A stretch of 64,000 bases of DNA from Microlunatus speluncae (GTDB lineage: Bacteria; Actinomycetota; Actinomycetes; Propionibacteriales; Propionibacteriaceae). Positions within the stretch are counted from its first letter, which is position 1. The number at the start of each line of letters is the position of its first letter. The stretch lies in assembly GCF_009299835.1 (NCBI RefSeq), contig NZ_VKCZ01000001.1:1-64000 (forward strand). The letters are read 5' to 3'. Under the pieces are notes generated by a model that was given only the letters and a program-made list of their open reading frames with translations, was not told the origin of the DNA and did not search any database. The position numbers and the translations under genes were made by a program. Positions 1-6,824 of the stretch are shown here, piece after piece.

Positions 1-2
1 GG

Positions 3-170
3 GGGGTCGACGCCGACCCGGACACCGGGGCCCCGATGGACTGGGTGGCTGCGGTCCGGGCCGACAAGCCGAAGATGGTCGAGCGGATCACCGAATCCGT
101 CCGCCAGGGCCGAGCCGTCTTCGTCGGGGCGGACAGCCTGATCGGGGAACTGCAGCAGGAAGCCGCGTGA
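3..170 (+). CDS. C-terminal end of an unidentified protein (cut by window start)
   Basis: An open frame enters from the left edge and ends with TGA. The visible 55 residues are hydrophilic, with a short hydrophobic strand (AVFVGAD) and a final helix rich in Gln, Glu and Ala. Codon use is typical of the window, so the frame is real, but the fragment is too short for me to assign a family. It converges on the DUF1801 gene with a 22-base gap. Confidence 0.55.
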   Translation, partial: GVDADPDTGAPMDWVAAVRADKPKMVERITESVRQGRAVFVGADSLIGELQQEAA

Positions 171-192
171 CGCGGCCGCCCGGCTGAAACCG

Positions 193-645
193 TCAGCTCA
201 CCGCCTGCTTGATCAGCGCGCCCAGCTTCTTCTCATCGGCGGCGGTCAGCTTCGTCAGCGCGAAATGGGTCGGCCACATGGAGCCGTCGTCGAGATTGGC
301 CGGGGCCTCGAAGCCGAAGGTCGAATAGCGGGTGCCGAACTTCGAGGCGGGCTGGAGGAAGCAGACGATCTTGCCGTCCCTGGCGTACGCCGGCATCCCG
401 TAGTACGTCTTCGCCGTCAGCTCGGGAGCGGACGCCTTGACCAGCGCGTGCAGCCGTTCGGCGATGGCGCGCTCCGCCTCCGGGAGGCCGGCGATCTTTT
501 CCAGCACTGCCGCCTCGCCGTCCTCCTTGGCCTTGGCCGCCTTGAGTTCCTTGGCCCGCTCCTTCATCGCCGAGCGTTCGTCGGCGCTGAACCCGTCATA
601 GGACTCGGCGGTCTTCTTGCTGCTGGACTTCTTGGCTGCGGTCAT
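193..645 (-). CDS. DUF1801 / YdhG-like small protein
   Basis: A 150-residue cytoplasmic protein. The N-terminal third is a charged, Lys-rich helix (about 1-45). The remainder matches the YdhG/DUF1801 fold: a helix ending in the family signature TYYGMPAYARDGKIVCF near residue 82, then an FGTRYSTFGF strand and a C-terminal helix. In Bacillus a member of this fold was described as a frataxin-like iron chaperone (Fra/YdhG), but most actinobacterial members are uncharacterised, so an iron role here is only a possibility. The start is an ATG 8 bases after AAGGAAA. No operon partner: the next gene upstream (SDR) is separated by a perfect palindrome. Confidence 0.7.
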   Translation of the reverse strand: MTAAKKSSSKKTAESYDGFSADERSAMKERAKELKAAKAKEDGEAAVLEKIAGLPEAERAIAERLHALVKASAPELTAKTYYGMPAYARDGKIVCFLQPASKFGTRYSTFGFEAPANLDDGSMWPTHFALTKLTAADEKKLGALIKQAVS

Positions 646-741
646 CGGAGTTTCCTTCGGCTCGTAGGTGGAACGATCTTCATGCTAGGAGGACCTCAGC
701 CGCCGAGACTTCTTGAAACCTGATCAATCGCCCCGTACCAA

Positions 742-801
742 ACCCCGACTTGTCAGAACTAGGGGACGCCAGGGCGTCCCCTAGTTCTGACAAGTCGGGG
801 T
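742..801. repeat. Dispersed palindrome family A, copy 1 (perfect 29-bp arms)
   Basis: Two 29-base arms (742-770 and 773-801) are exact reverse complements with a 2-base spacer. The outer part contains the family A core TTGTCAGAACT. It lies just downstream of the stop of the SDR gene and could form a terminator-like hairpin in its transcript, although no T tract follows. Four further copies occur in the window. Confidence 0.9.
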
Positions 802-813
802 GGTGGGGCAGGG

Positions 814-1611
814 TCAAGGCAGGATCGAGTCCACGTAGCCGCCGTCGACCCGGACCGCGCCGCCGGTGGTGGCCGAGGCGAGCGGTGAGGCGAGATAGAC
901 GACCAGGTTGGCGATCTCCTCGGGCTCGATCAGTCGCTGCAGCAGGGATTGCGGTCGGTGCGTGCGCATGAACTCCCGCTGCGCCTGTTCCCAGGGCAGC
1001 TCGGAGTCGACGAGCTCGTACACGAAATCCTCCACCCCGCCGGTGTGCGTCGGCCCGGCGATCACCGAGTTGACTGTGACTCCGGTGCCGGCAGCGGCCT
1101 TGGCGAAGCCGCGGGACACGGCGAGCAGCGACGTCTTGGTCATCCCGTAGTGGATCATCTCGGTCGGGATCACGACTGCGGAGTCGCTTGCGATGTTGAT
1201 CATCCGGCCCCAGCCGCGATCGATCATGGTCGGCAGGTAGCCGCGGATCAGCCGGATCGCCGTGAGGACGTTGACCTCAAAGTAGCGGCGCCACTCCTCG
1301 TCGTCGATGTCCAACGCCGGCTGGGCGCCGAAGATGCCGAGATTGTTGACCAGCACGTCCGTCGTCGGCACCGACTCCAGCACGGCCCGTACGCCCTCGT
1401 CGGTGGACACGTCGCCGGCCGCGGCCACGAATCGCCCCTCCGGCACGTCGGCGGCGAGTTCTTGGATCGCCCGCTGGACGGAGTCCTCGCTGCGCCCGTT
1501 CACCGCGACGGCCGCCCCTGCCCGCGCCAATCCCGCGGCGATGGCGCGGCCGATGCCCTGGGTGGATCCGGTGACGAGCGCGGTCTTCCCGCTGAGGTCG
1601 ATGCCGATCAT
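814..1611 (-). CDS. SDR-family NAD(P)-dependent oxidoreductase
   Basis: A 265-residue classical short-chain dehydrogenase. The Rossmann cofactor loop TGSTQGIG is at 14-21, the NNLG strand at 89-92 and the catalytic Y155-x3-K159 pair is present, with Ser142/Ser144 as catalytic serine candidates. The length is normal for the family and the C-terminal VDGGYVDS segment is typical. The substrate cannot be told from sequence; the fold resembles 3-oxoacyl-ACP reductase/glucose dehydrogenase-like members. On the minus strand a TAGGGT hexamer sits 6 nt before the ATG, which suggests a leaderless transcript. It is divergent from the LacI regulator, which may control it, with a family A palindrome between them. 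Confidence 0.85.
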   Translation of the reverse strand: MIGIDLSGKTALVTGSTQGIGRAIAAGLARAGAAVAVNGRSEDSVQRAIQELAADVPEGRFVAAAGDVSTDEGVRAVLESVPTTDVLVNNLGIFGAQPALDIDDEEWRRYFEVNVLTAIRLIRGYLPTMIDRGWGRMINIASDSAVVIPTEMIHYGMTKTSLLAVSRGFAKAAAGTGVTVNSVIAGPTHTGGVEDFVYELVDSELPWEQAQREFMRTHRPQSLLQRLIEPEEIANLVVYLASPLASATTGGAVRVDGGYVDSILP

Positions 1612-1634
1612 GGCCCGACCCTATGCCTCCCAAA

Positions 1635-1694
1635 ACCCCGAGTTGTCAGAACCAGGGGACGCTCTGGCAGCCCCTAGTTCTGACAAGTCGGGGT
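1635..1694. repeat. Dispersed palindrome family A, copy 2 (in a divergent promoter region)
   Basis: Imperfect inverted repeat with the same outer sequence as copy 1 (ACCCCGA[G/C]TTGTCAGAAC ... GTTCTGACAAGTCGGGGT). It lies between two divergent start codons (SDR at 1611, LacI at 1717), so it cannot be simply a transcription terminator; it may be a mobile palindrome or a protein-binding element. Confidence 0.85.
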
Positions 1695-1716
1695 GGAAGG
1701 GCGACATGATGGGGCG

Positions 1717-2739
1717 GTGAGTGAAGAAGTCCGGCCGACACTGCGGGATGTCGCCGCCGAGTCCGACGTCACGTACTCGACGGTGTCGCGGATCCTGCGC
1801 GGGCGGACCGAGGGCTACCGGCCGGAGACTGTGCGTCGGGTCCAGGTCGCGGCGGCGGCGGTCGGTTATCGGCCCAACACGCAGGCGCGCGGGCTGCGGC
1901 TGCGGCGGCACCAGGCGATCGCGATGCTGGTGCCGGACCTGGACAACTTCGGCTTCACCGAGGTGCTGCGCGGGGTTCAGGAGACCTGCCTGCGGCACGG
2001 TTACACGGTGTTGATCGCGGAGGTACGGGCCGGGCGGGCGGATCCCGAGCCCGAGCTGCCCAACCTGGAGGGGGTGGTGGACGGGGTGCTCGCGGCGTTC
2101 GCGGTGGTCGAGGATCCGGTCGGTGAGTATCTGGAGCGACTCCGGCTGCCCACGGTCTTCGTCCAGCGCGGTGCCCCGGACGCGCCGGCGTCGGCGGTGC
2201 TGGACGAGCCGCACAACGTCGACCTGATGATCGATCACCTGGTCGGGCTGGGCCACCGGCGGATCGCGCACGTCAGCGGGTCGTTGCACAGCGACACCGG
2301 CGTCCGGCGGCACGCGGGCTTCGAGCAGTCGATGCGCCGGCACGGCCGGGTGGTCGTGCCGGAGTGGCGCCGGGACGGCGAATTCACCTTTGCCGGCGGC
2401 AAGCGTGCCGTGCTGGAGATCCTGGCCGCCGGGCAAGATCATCGACCGACGGCGATCGCGGTCGACGGCCTGGTCAGTGCCCTCGGCGTGCTCAGCGGCC
2501 TCCGCGAACGGGGCTTGCACGTCCCGGCCGACCTCAGCGTGATCACCATCGACGAGCACGTCGTCGCGGCGCAGACAACGCCGCCGCTGACCACGATCAA
2601 GGTGCCTCAACGCGCGCTCGGCCACGCCGCCGCCACGATGCTGCTCGACCTGATCTCCGGCGGCAGCGGCGAACAGATCATGATCAAGGACCGCTCCCAA
2701 CTCGTCCTCCGCTCCTCCACCGCCCCACCCGCTCCCTAA
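1717..2739 (+). CDS. LacI-family transcriptional regulator
   Basis: A 340-residue repressor. The N-terminal helix-turn-helix and hinge helix are clear (LRDVAAESDVTYSTVSRIL, about residues 8-26), followed by a periplasmic-binding-like effector domain containing the usual GHRRIAHVSG strand and the C-terminal TTIKVPQRALGHAAA segment. I chose the GTG at 1717 because an upstream in-frame GTG at 1693 falls inside a palindrome and would add eight residues before the HTH. A sugar effector is expected for the family but cannot be identified. Its nearest candidate target is the divergent SDR gene. The stop is followed by a family B palindrome. Confidence 0.88.
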   Translation: MSEEVRPTLRDVAAESDVTYSTVSRILRGRTEGYRPETVRRVQVAAAAVGYRPNTQARGLRLRRHQAIAMLVPDLDNFGFTEVLRGVQETCLRHGYTVLIAEVRAGRADPEPELPNLEGVVDGVLAAFAVVEDPVGEYLERLRLPTVFVQRGAPDAPASAVLDEPHNVDLMIDHLVGLGHRRIAHVSGSLHSDTGVRRHAGFEQSMRRHGRVVVPEWRRDGEFTFAGGKRAVLEILAAGQDHRPTAIAVDGLVSALGVLSGLRERGLHVPADLSVITIDEHVVAAQTTPPLTTIKVPQRALGHAAATMLLDLISGGSGEQIMIKDRSQLVLRSSTAPPAP

Positions 2740-2745
2740 CCCGCC

Positions 2746-2800
2746 GACCCGTCACATCCGCGGCCGTTTCGGCGGCGTGTCGCAGCAGATGTGACGGGTC
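2746..2800. repeat. Dispersed palindrome family B, copy 1
   Basis: Arms GACCCGTCACATC (2746-2758) and GATGTGACGGGTC (2788-2800) are perfect reverse complements around an asymmetric core with CGTTTCGGCGGCGTGTCGC. It is immediately downstream of the LacI gene. The asymmetric core gives each family B copy an orientation. Confidence 0.9.
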
Positions 2801-3005
2801 GACGGGGTGCGCGGCTGGTTCCTAGGGACAGGGCATCGTTCTTGAGGATTGGACGTGCCCGGACGTGATCATGATCAATGGTGAGAATGCCGATCCCGAT
2901 GGCCGTGATCGCCCTGTCCGCCCCGATCCCGGTACGTGCCCACCGTGCCGCTCCGCGCGGTATCCGGGTTGGTGAAGACGACCGGGTCCGCCCTTCGTGC
3001 GGATC
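2801..3005. other. Non-coding stretch between two family B palindromes
   Basis: About 205 bases without a convincing reading frame in either direction. It contains an overlapping TGATCATGATCA pair at 2866-2877. Short in-frame stretches on the minus strand are broken by stops and have no recognisable family. It may be decayed coding DNA, but I see nothing assignable. Confidence 0.5.
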
Positions 3006-3063
3006 GAGCCGTCACCTCCGCTGCGACACGCCGTCGAAACGCCCGCGGATGTGACGGGTCGGC
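3006..3063. repeat. Dispersed palindrome family B, copy 2 (opposite orientation)
   Basis: Carries the same elements as copy 1 in the opposite direction: a GCCGTCACCTCC arm, the GCGACACGCCGTCGAAA core, and a GGATGTGACGGGTCGGCGG arm. It abuts the stop codon of the minus-strand siderophore-binding protein gene and could act as its terminator hairpin. Confidence 0.85.
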
Positions 3064-3068
3064 GGGGG

Positions 3069-4034
3069 TTAGAGGCGGGAGGCGAGGAGGGGGGTGACGG
3101 TGTCGAGGGCGTAGCGGATGGACAGGGGAGAGTTGAGGCTGAAGGCGAGGCGGACGGCGGAGTCGTCCAAGATCAGATAGCGGCCGTCGCGGACCGCGGG
3201 GATGGCCTGGAAGGTGCTGATCTTCATCACGTCGGCGGCGGTCTTGCCGATCGGCTGCACGATCAACAGGTCACCGTCCAGCAGGTCGAGGCGTTCGTTG
3301 GAGACCCGTACCGAGAAGCCGTCCGGCCGCTCCTTCTCGATCGCCGGATTGGGTACGAATCCCAACCGGTACAGGAACTTCGGCCGATCGGCGGCGGAGA
3401 CGTAGGCACCCCAGCCCTCGGAGGTGAAGGCCGCGACGGTGATCGTCTTGTCCTTGAACTGAGGATGCGCCGCGGCGGTGTCGGCGAAGGCGCGGTCGAT
3501 GTCTTGGAGCAACTGGTCGCCCTGCTCCGGTACGCCGAGCGCCGCCGCGATCATGGTCGTCTGCCGGTCGGCGCTGGTCAGGTAGTTGTCCCCACCCTCC
3601 GGTACGCCGACGGTCGGCGCGATCGCGCTCAACCGCTCGTGCCGGGCCGGGTCGCCGGAGCTCTTGACGTCCAAGATCAGATCCGGGGCCAGTTCGGCGA
3701 TCTGCTCATACGACGGCTCCAGGGTGCCGATGATCACCGGCGGCGTGGTGTAGCGCCCCTTGGCCCAGGGCCCGACGCCCTCGCCGCCGAAGGCGAGCCA
3801 GTCGCTCGCGCCGACCGGCTGGACGCCCAGGGCCAGCGCGGTCTCGGCGTCGCCCCAGCCCAGGGCGACGACTCGCTGCGGCTTCGACTCGACGGTCACA
3901 TCGCCGAACTTGGTCGCGATGGTGGCCGGGAAGCCGGCGGCCGCCTCGGCGTCCGGGGGAGCATCGGCCGTGCCCTGACAGGCCGCGGTCAGCAGCATGG
4001 CCAAGCCGGCGAAGATCGCGAACAGTCGGCGCAC
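3069..4034 (-). CDS. Iron-siderophore ABC transporter substrate-binding lipoprotein (FecB/FepB-like)
   Basis: A 321-residue secreted lipoprotein. The signal peptide ends in the lipobox LTAAC (Cys19). Two Rossmann-like lobes follow: PQRVVALGWGDAETALALGVQPVGASDWLAF marks lobe 1 and EPSYEQIAELAPDLILD the inter-lobe strand, as in class III siderophore/cobalamin binding proteins. It should bind a ferric siderophore outside the membrane and deliver it to an ABC permease. No permease or ATPase gene is adjacent, so it is an orphan that must use a transporter encoded elsewhere. The start is GTG 7 bases after AAAGG. An iron-box palindrome lies 47 bases upstream, which indicates DtxR/IdeR-type repression by iron. 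Confidence 0.88.
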   Translation of the reverse strand: MRRLFAIFAGLAMLLTAACQGTADAPPDAEAAAGFPATIATKFGDVTVESKPQRVVALGWGDAETALALGVQPVGASDWLAFGGEGVGPWAKGRYTTPPVIIGTLEPSYEQIAELAPDLILDVKSSGDPARHERLSAIAPTVGVPEGGDNYLTSADRQTTMIAAALGVPEQGDQLLQDIDRAFADTAAAHPQFKDKTITVAAFTSEGWGAYVSAADRPKFLYRLGFVPNPAIEKERPDGFSVRVSNERLDLLDGDLLIVQPIGKTAADVMKISTFQAIPAVRDGRYLILDDSAVRLAFSLNSPLSIRYALDTVTPLLASRL

Positions 4035-4080
4035 GGGATACCTTTCCGAATCGGCGAAGTCATCAGGCCTGACAACCTCG

Positions 4081-4098
4081 AGTTAGGCAATGCTAACT
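4081..4098 (-). promoter_or_regulatory. DtxR/IdeR-type iron box upstream of the siderophore-binding protein gene
   Basis: AGTTAGGCAATGCTAACT has perfect 6-base outer arms and fits the TTAGG-centre-CTAA layout of actinobacterial iron-dependent repressor boxes. It lies 47-64 bases upstream of the start at 4034, where a repressor would block RNA polymerase. The matching target function (siderophore uptake) strengthens the call. Confidence 0.75.
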
Positions 4099-4134
4099 CC
4101 ACACGTCGGAGGGTCGCCCCGGGATTCTCCGATC

Positions 4135-4191
4135 GAGACGTCACTTGTGCGCCGACACGCCGCAGAAACGCGTGCACTAGTGGCGGGTCGG
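4135..4191. repeat. Degenerate family B palindrome, copy 5
   Basis: A weakened version of the family B element: GACGTCACTTGTGC and GCACTAGTGGCGGGTC arms flank the recognisable GCCGACACGCCGCAGAAACG core. It overlaps the last codons of the AraC-type regulator gene, so part of the repeat has been absorbed into coding sequence. Confidence 0.6.
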
Positions 4192-5112
4192 GGGTGGGGT
4201 GGTGCGGCGGTAGCGGGCGGGGGTGGTGCGGGTGGCGGCCTTGAAGGCGGCGTGGAAGCGGCTGAGGGAGCCGAAGCCGGATTCCAGGGCGATCCGGGTG
4301 ACGGGGGCGTCGGTGGTCACCAGCAGTCGTTGCGCCTCGGCGATCCGGCACTGCAGCAGGTAGCCGCCGATGGTGAGCCCGATCGTGCGATGGAACAGCT
4401 CCATCGCGTGCTGCGGGCTCAGATGGGCGGCCGCCGCCACGTCGGCGACCTGGATCGGCTCCCGGAACGAGCGGGACAGGAAGCCGGTCATCGCCGCGAC
4501 CGGGGTGCCGGCGAACCGGGCCGGGCCGGGATGATCATGGTCGTCGCCGGCCGGGGCCAGGCGGAGAGCCAGCCGGTAGAGGGCGGCCCGGGCTTCGAGC
4601 TCGACGATCTCCGAATGGGCCGGTGAGCGGCCGATCTCCTCGGCCCAGCGCAGCATCACGGCCCGGTCGAGCTCCTCGTCCCGGACCGGACCGGGATCGG
4701 CGTCGGCCTCATGATCGGCAACGGGCCGGCCGGGCGGCCGGTGGTCATGATCATGATCATGATCTTGAGACCGAGGGCCGGCGGCGCTGACGATCTCGTT
4801 GCGGAACAGGGCCCCGAGCAGCGGGCCGGGGAGCTTCCAGGACAGGAAGGTGGTCAGCGGGATGGTCATCCAGATCAGGCTCGCGTCCGGATCGACCCCG
4901 ATCAGCTGGTGCGGCGTGCTGGCCCAGAACAGCCCGAGTCGGCCGGCCGGCAGCGTTTGCACCCGGCCGCCGATCAGATAGTGCAGCGGCCCGGCCGCGG
5001 ACAGGTTCAGCTCGACCTCGTCGTGGGCGTGCGCGCTCTCCATCGCCCGGGCGGAGCCGGTCCAGCAGGCGAGGCCGTACCGCTCGCGGAGCAGTGGCTG
5101 GCGCTGACTCAT
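4177..5112 (-). CDS. AraC-family transcriptional regulator with a His-Asp repeat linker
   Basis: A 311-residue regulator. Residues about 25-100 form a cupin-like sensing domain (HAHDEVELNLSAAGPLHYLIGG); the C-terminal 100 residues carry the two AraC helix-turn-helices, ending in the signature ALESGFGSLSRFHAAFKAATRTTPARYRR. Between them is an unusual linker containing DHDHDHDHR and, later, DDHDHPG. The first is encoded by a 6-base tandem repeat (ATGATC) around 4746-4764. The His/Asp run could bind metal or may simply be a repeat expansion. It is divergent from the PhyH-type dioxygenase gene, with 70 bases between starts and two matched half-site pairs there, so it most likely regulates that gene and possibly itself. 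Confidence 0.87.
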   Translation of the reverse strand: MSQRQPLLRERYGLACWTGSARAMESAHAHDEVELNLSAAGPLHYLIGGRVQTLPAGRLGLFWASTPHQLIGVDPDASLIWMTIPLTTFLSWKLPGPLLGALFRNEIVSAAGPRSQDHDHDHDHRPPGRPVADHEADADPGPVRDEELDRAVMLRWAEEIGRSPAHSEIVELEARAALYRLALRLAPAGDDHDHPGPARFAGTPVAAMTGFLSRSFREPIQVADVAAAAHLSPQHAMELFHRTIGLTIGGYLLQCRIAEAQRLLVTTDAPVTRIALESGFGSLSRFHAAFKAATRTTPARYRRTTPPPTRH

Positions 5113-5120
5113 CCGAGAAT

Positions 5121-5155
5121 CCAGGACTTTCTGGCGACGGACCAGGAAGACCTGG
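5121..5155 (+). promoter_or_regulatory. Candidate operator pair for the AraC-type regulator
   Basis: CCAGGACTTTCTGG (5121-5134) and CCAGGAAGACCTGG (5142-5155) share the pattern CCAGGA-N4-CTGG and are exactly 21 bp apart, about two helical turns. The downstream copy reaches the expected -35 region of the dioxygenase promoter, whose -10 candidate TAGCGT is at 5171-5176, a typical layout for AraC-type activation. The upstream copy is 9 bases before the regulator start, so autoregulation is possible. Confidence 0.55.
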
Positions 5156-5182
5156 CATCGGCTCGGATCTTAGCGTGGGGTC

Positions 5183-6088
5183 ATGAGTGCGACAACGACG
5201 CGAGAGCATCGGCTCGACGATGATCAGGTCGACTTCTACGACCGTAACGGCTACCTGATCCTGCGAAACCGGATCCCGGCCGGCCTGCTCGACGACCTGC
5301 GCCGGGCCACCGAACAGTGGATGGACCAGGGCCGGCTGCACGCCGGGCCGACGGGGCAGGAGGCGGACTTCAAGTTCGCGTCCCGGGACGGGGACGAGGT
5401 GATGTTCCGGGTCGACTACGTCCACGGCAAGGGCTCCGCGGTGTCCCTGCAGCTGCTCGGATCACCACACATCCTCGGTATCGCGGAGAGCCTGGCCGGG
5501 CCGAACTTCGTGCCCACCTACGAATCGCTGGTGTTCAAGGCCGAGGGCGACGGTGCGCCGATCGCATGGCACCAGGACGCGGTCCATCCGCGGAACCACC
5601 GGATCTTCAACATCGACATCTATCTGGACGACTCGCTCGCCGGGCAGGGCGCGCTGCGGGTGGTCCCGGGGTCGCAGCGCGGACCGGCCGACATCTGTGC
5701 CCTGACCGAGGAGTCCGACTGGGATCTCCCCGGCGCGATCGAGGTGGAGCTGCGGCCCGGCGACGTGCTGGTGCACGACACCATGATCGTCCACGGTTCG
5801 CCGGCGACCCGGGGCAACGCCTTGCGCCGCACGATCTACTACGAGTTCCGGCCGGCCGAGCAGATCCTCGCCGAGGGGCCGTGGGATGCGGCGTGGGTGG
5901 ACACCCGGCTGCGTCTGTTGCCGCTCGGGCTGGCGGCCTACGCCGACCGACCCGACGCCGGCGATCTCTATCAGTGGCGGGTCGACGAGGCACTTCGGCC
6001 GGTGCCGGTGGGAGACGCCGAGGCCGAGCTCCGGGTGGTGCACACGGCGCACACGCCGGGCGCCTTCTGCAGTGCCGGCAGCGTGTGA
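5183..6088 (+). CDS. Phytanoyl-CoA dioxygenase (PhyH) family Fe(II)/2-oxoglutarate oxygenase
   Basis: A 301-residue cytoplasmic oxygenase. The double-stranded beta-helix iron ligands are visible: H130-x-D132 in IAWHQD and distal H204 in IVHGSPATRG, with Arg215/216 or Arg223 available for 2-oxoglutarate. The family hydroxylates small molecules, including fatty acids, natural-product intermediates and compatible solutes; the substrate is not predictable here. It differs from ectoine hydroxylase in context, since no ect genes are near. The ATG is 6 nt after TAGCGT, so the transcript is probably leaderless. It is divergent from its likely AraC regulator. Confidence 0.87.
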   Translation: MSATTTREHRLDDDQVDFYDRNGYLILRNRIPAGLLDDLRRATEQWMDQGRLHAGPTGQEADFKFASRDGDEVMFRVDYVHGKGSAVSLQLLGSPHILGIAESLAGPNFVPTYESLVFKAEGDGAPIAWHQDAVHPRNHRIFNIDIYLDDSLAGQGALRVVPGSQRGPADICALTEESDWDLPGAIEVELRPGDVLVHDTMIVHGSPATRGNALRRTIYYEFRPAEQILAEGPWDAAWVDTRLRLLPLGLAAYADRPDAGDLYQWRVDEALRPVPVGDAEAELRVVHTAHTPGAFCSAGSV

Positions 6089-6115
6089 TCACCGGCTCGT
6101 GCTGATCCGCTCTTC

Positions 6116-6145
6116 GGTCAGTCGGGTCAGTCGGGTCAGTCGGGG
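6116..6145. repeat. Short tandem repeat, 10-base unit x3
   Basis: Three copies of the unit GTCAGTCGGG lie between two convergent genes and overlap the last codons of the minus-strand gene. Each unit supplies a minus-strand TGA in the same set of frames, so changes in copy number would barely alter the protein end. Confidence 0.8.
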
Positions 6146-6684
6146 CTGTCGGCCAGCCGGTCGAAGGCCTGCCGGGTGCGATCGTCGGCGGGCAGGCAGA
6201 TGACCAGATATTGATCATCGACGATCGACAGATCGAGCGTCTCGTACGCGAGCCGCAGCGGCCCGGCCGTCGGATGCTGCACCGGCGCCTCACCAAAGGC
6301 GGCGCCGGTGCCGGCGATGGCCTGCAGCCGGTCGGTGAAGTCCGTGCCGCAGTCGCGGGACAGCTCCGCGATCAGGGCATTGGCCTCCGGGCTGTCACCG
6401 CTGCGCCGGAGCTGATGCAGGGTGGCGTCCGCGACCCGGCTCCAGTCCGTCATCACTCGCCGGGCCCGAGCGTCGGTGAACACGTAGCGGCTGACGTTGG
6501 GCGGGGAACCGTCCAGCAGGCCGATCGGGCCGAACAATCGTTCGCCGCCGAGGGTCCAGGCGATGATGTCGCCGACGCGGTTGATCACCAACGAGGGAGT
6601 CGGCTCGAGTCGATCGAGGACGGCTCGCACCGTCGGCCGGATCGTGCTCCCGAGTTGTGGGCGGGAGCGGGAATTGTCCGCCAC
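6136..6684 (-). CDS. MmyB-like (MLTR) ligand-binding domain protein lacking the helix-turn-helix
   Basis: A 182-residue protein that corresponds to the C-terminal ligand-binding half of the XRE-MLTR regulators: the opening RPTVRAVLDRLEPTPSLVINRVGDIIAW and the NVSRYVFTDARARR and WSRVADATLHQLRR segments are characteristic. In the usual 270-300 residue family members an N-terminal XRE HTH precedes this part. Here the frame starts with a GTG and no HTH can be translated upstream in any frame; the upstream DNA is AT-richer and non-coding. It is either a truncated regulator or a free-standing sensor acting through a partner. It converges on the PhyH gene. Confidence 0.8.
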   Translation of the reverse strand: MADNSRSRPQLGSTIRPTVRAVLDRLEPTPSLVINRVGDIIAWTLGGERLFGPIGLLDGSPPNVSRYVFTDARARRVMTDWSRVADATLHQLRRSGDSPEANALIAELSRDCGTDFTDRLQAIAGTGAAFGEAPVQHPTAGPLRLAYETLDLSIVDDQYLVICLPADDRTRQAFDRLADSPD

Positions 6685-6824
6685 GGCTCGATTCTAAGGC
6701 GCTGCCGCATGATTATGCAGCCTTGTGGCCGACTGATAACTCTGATATCAGAGGTAAACCGGTTCGGTTGCCGAATTCTGATCAAGAAACACCCGGAAAC
6801 ATGATCAGATCGGATCCGCGGCGG

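Noticed and set aside
742..801. Possible CRISPR repeats among the recurrent intergenic sequences
   Set aside because: The copies are single inverted repeats scattered over tens of kilobases, with no regular spacers and no cas genes.
2801..3005. A decayed transposase between the two family B palindromes
   Set aside because: Translations in all frames are short and show no DDE or integrase motif, so I could not support an insertion sequence.
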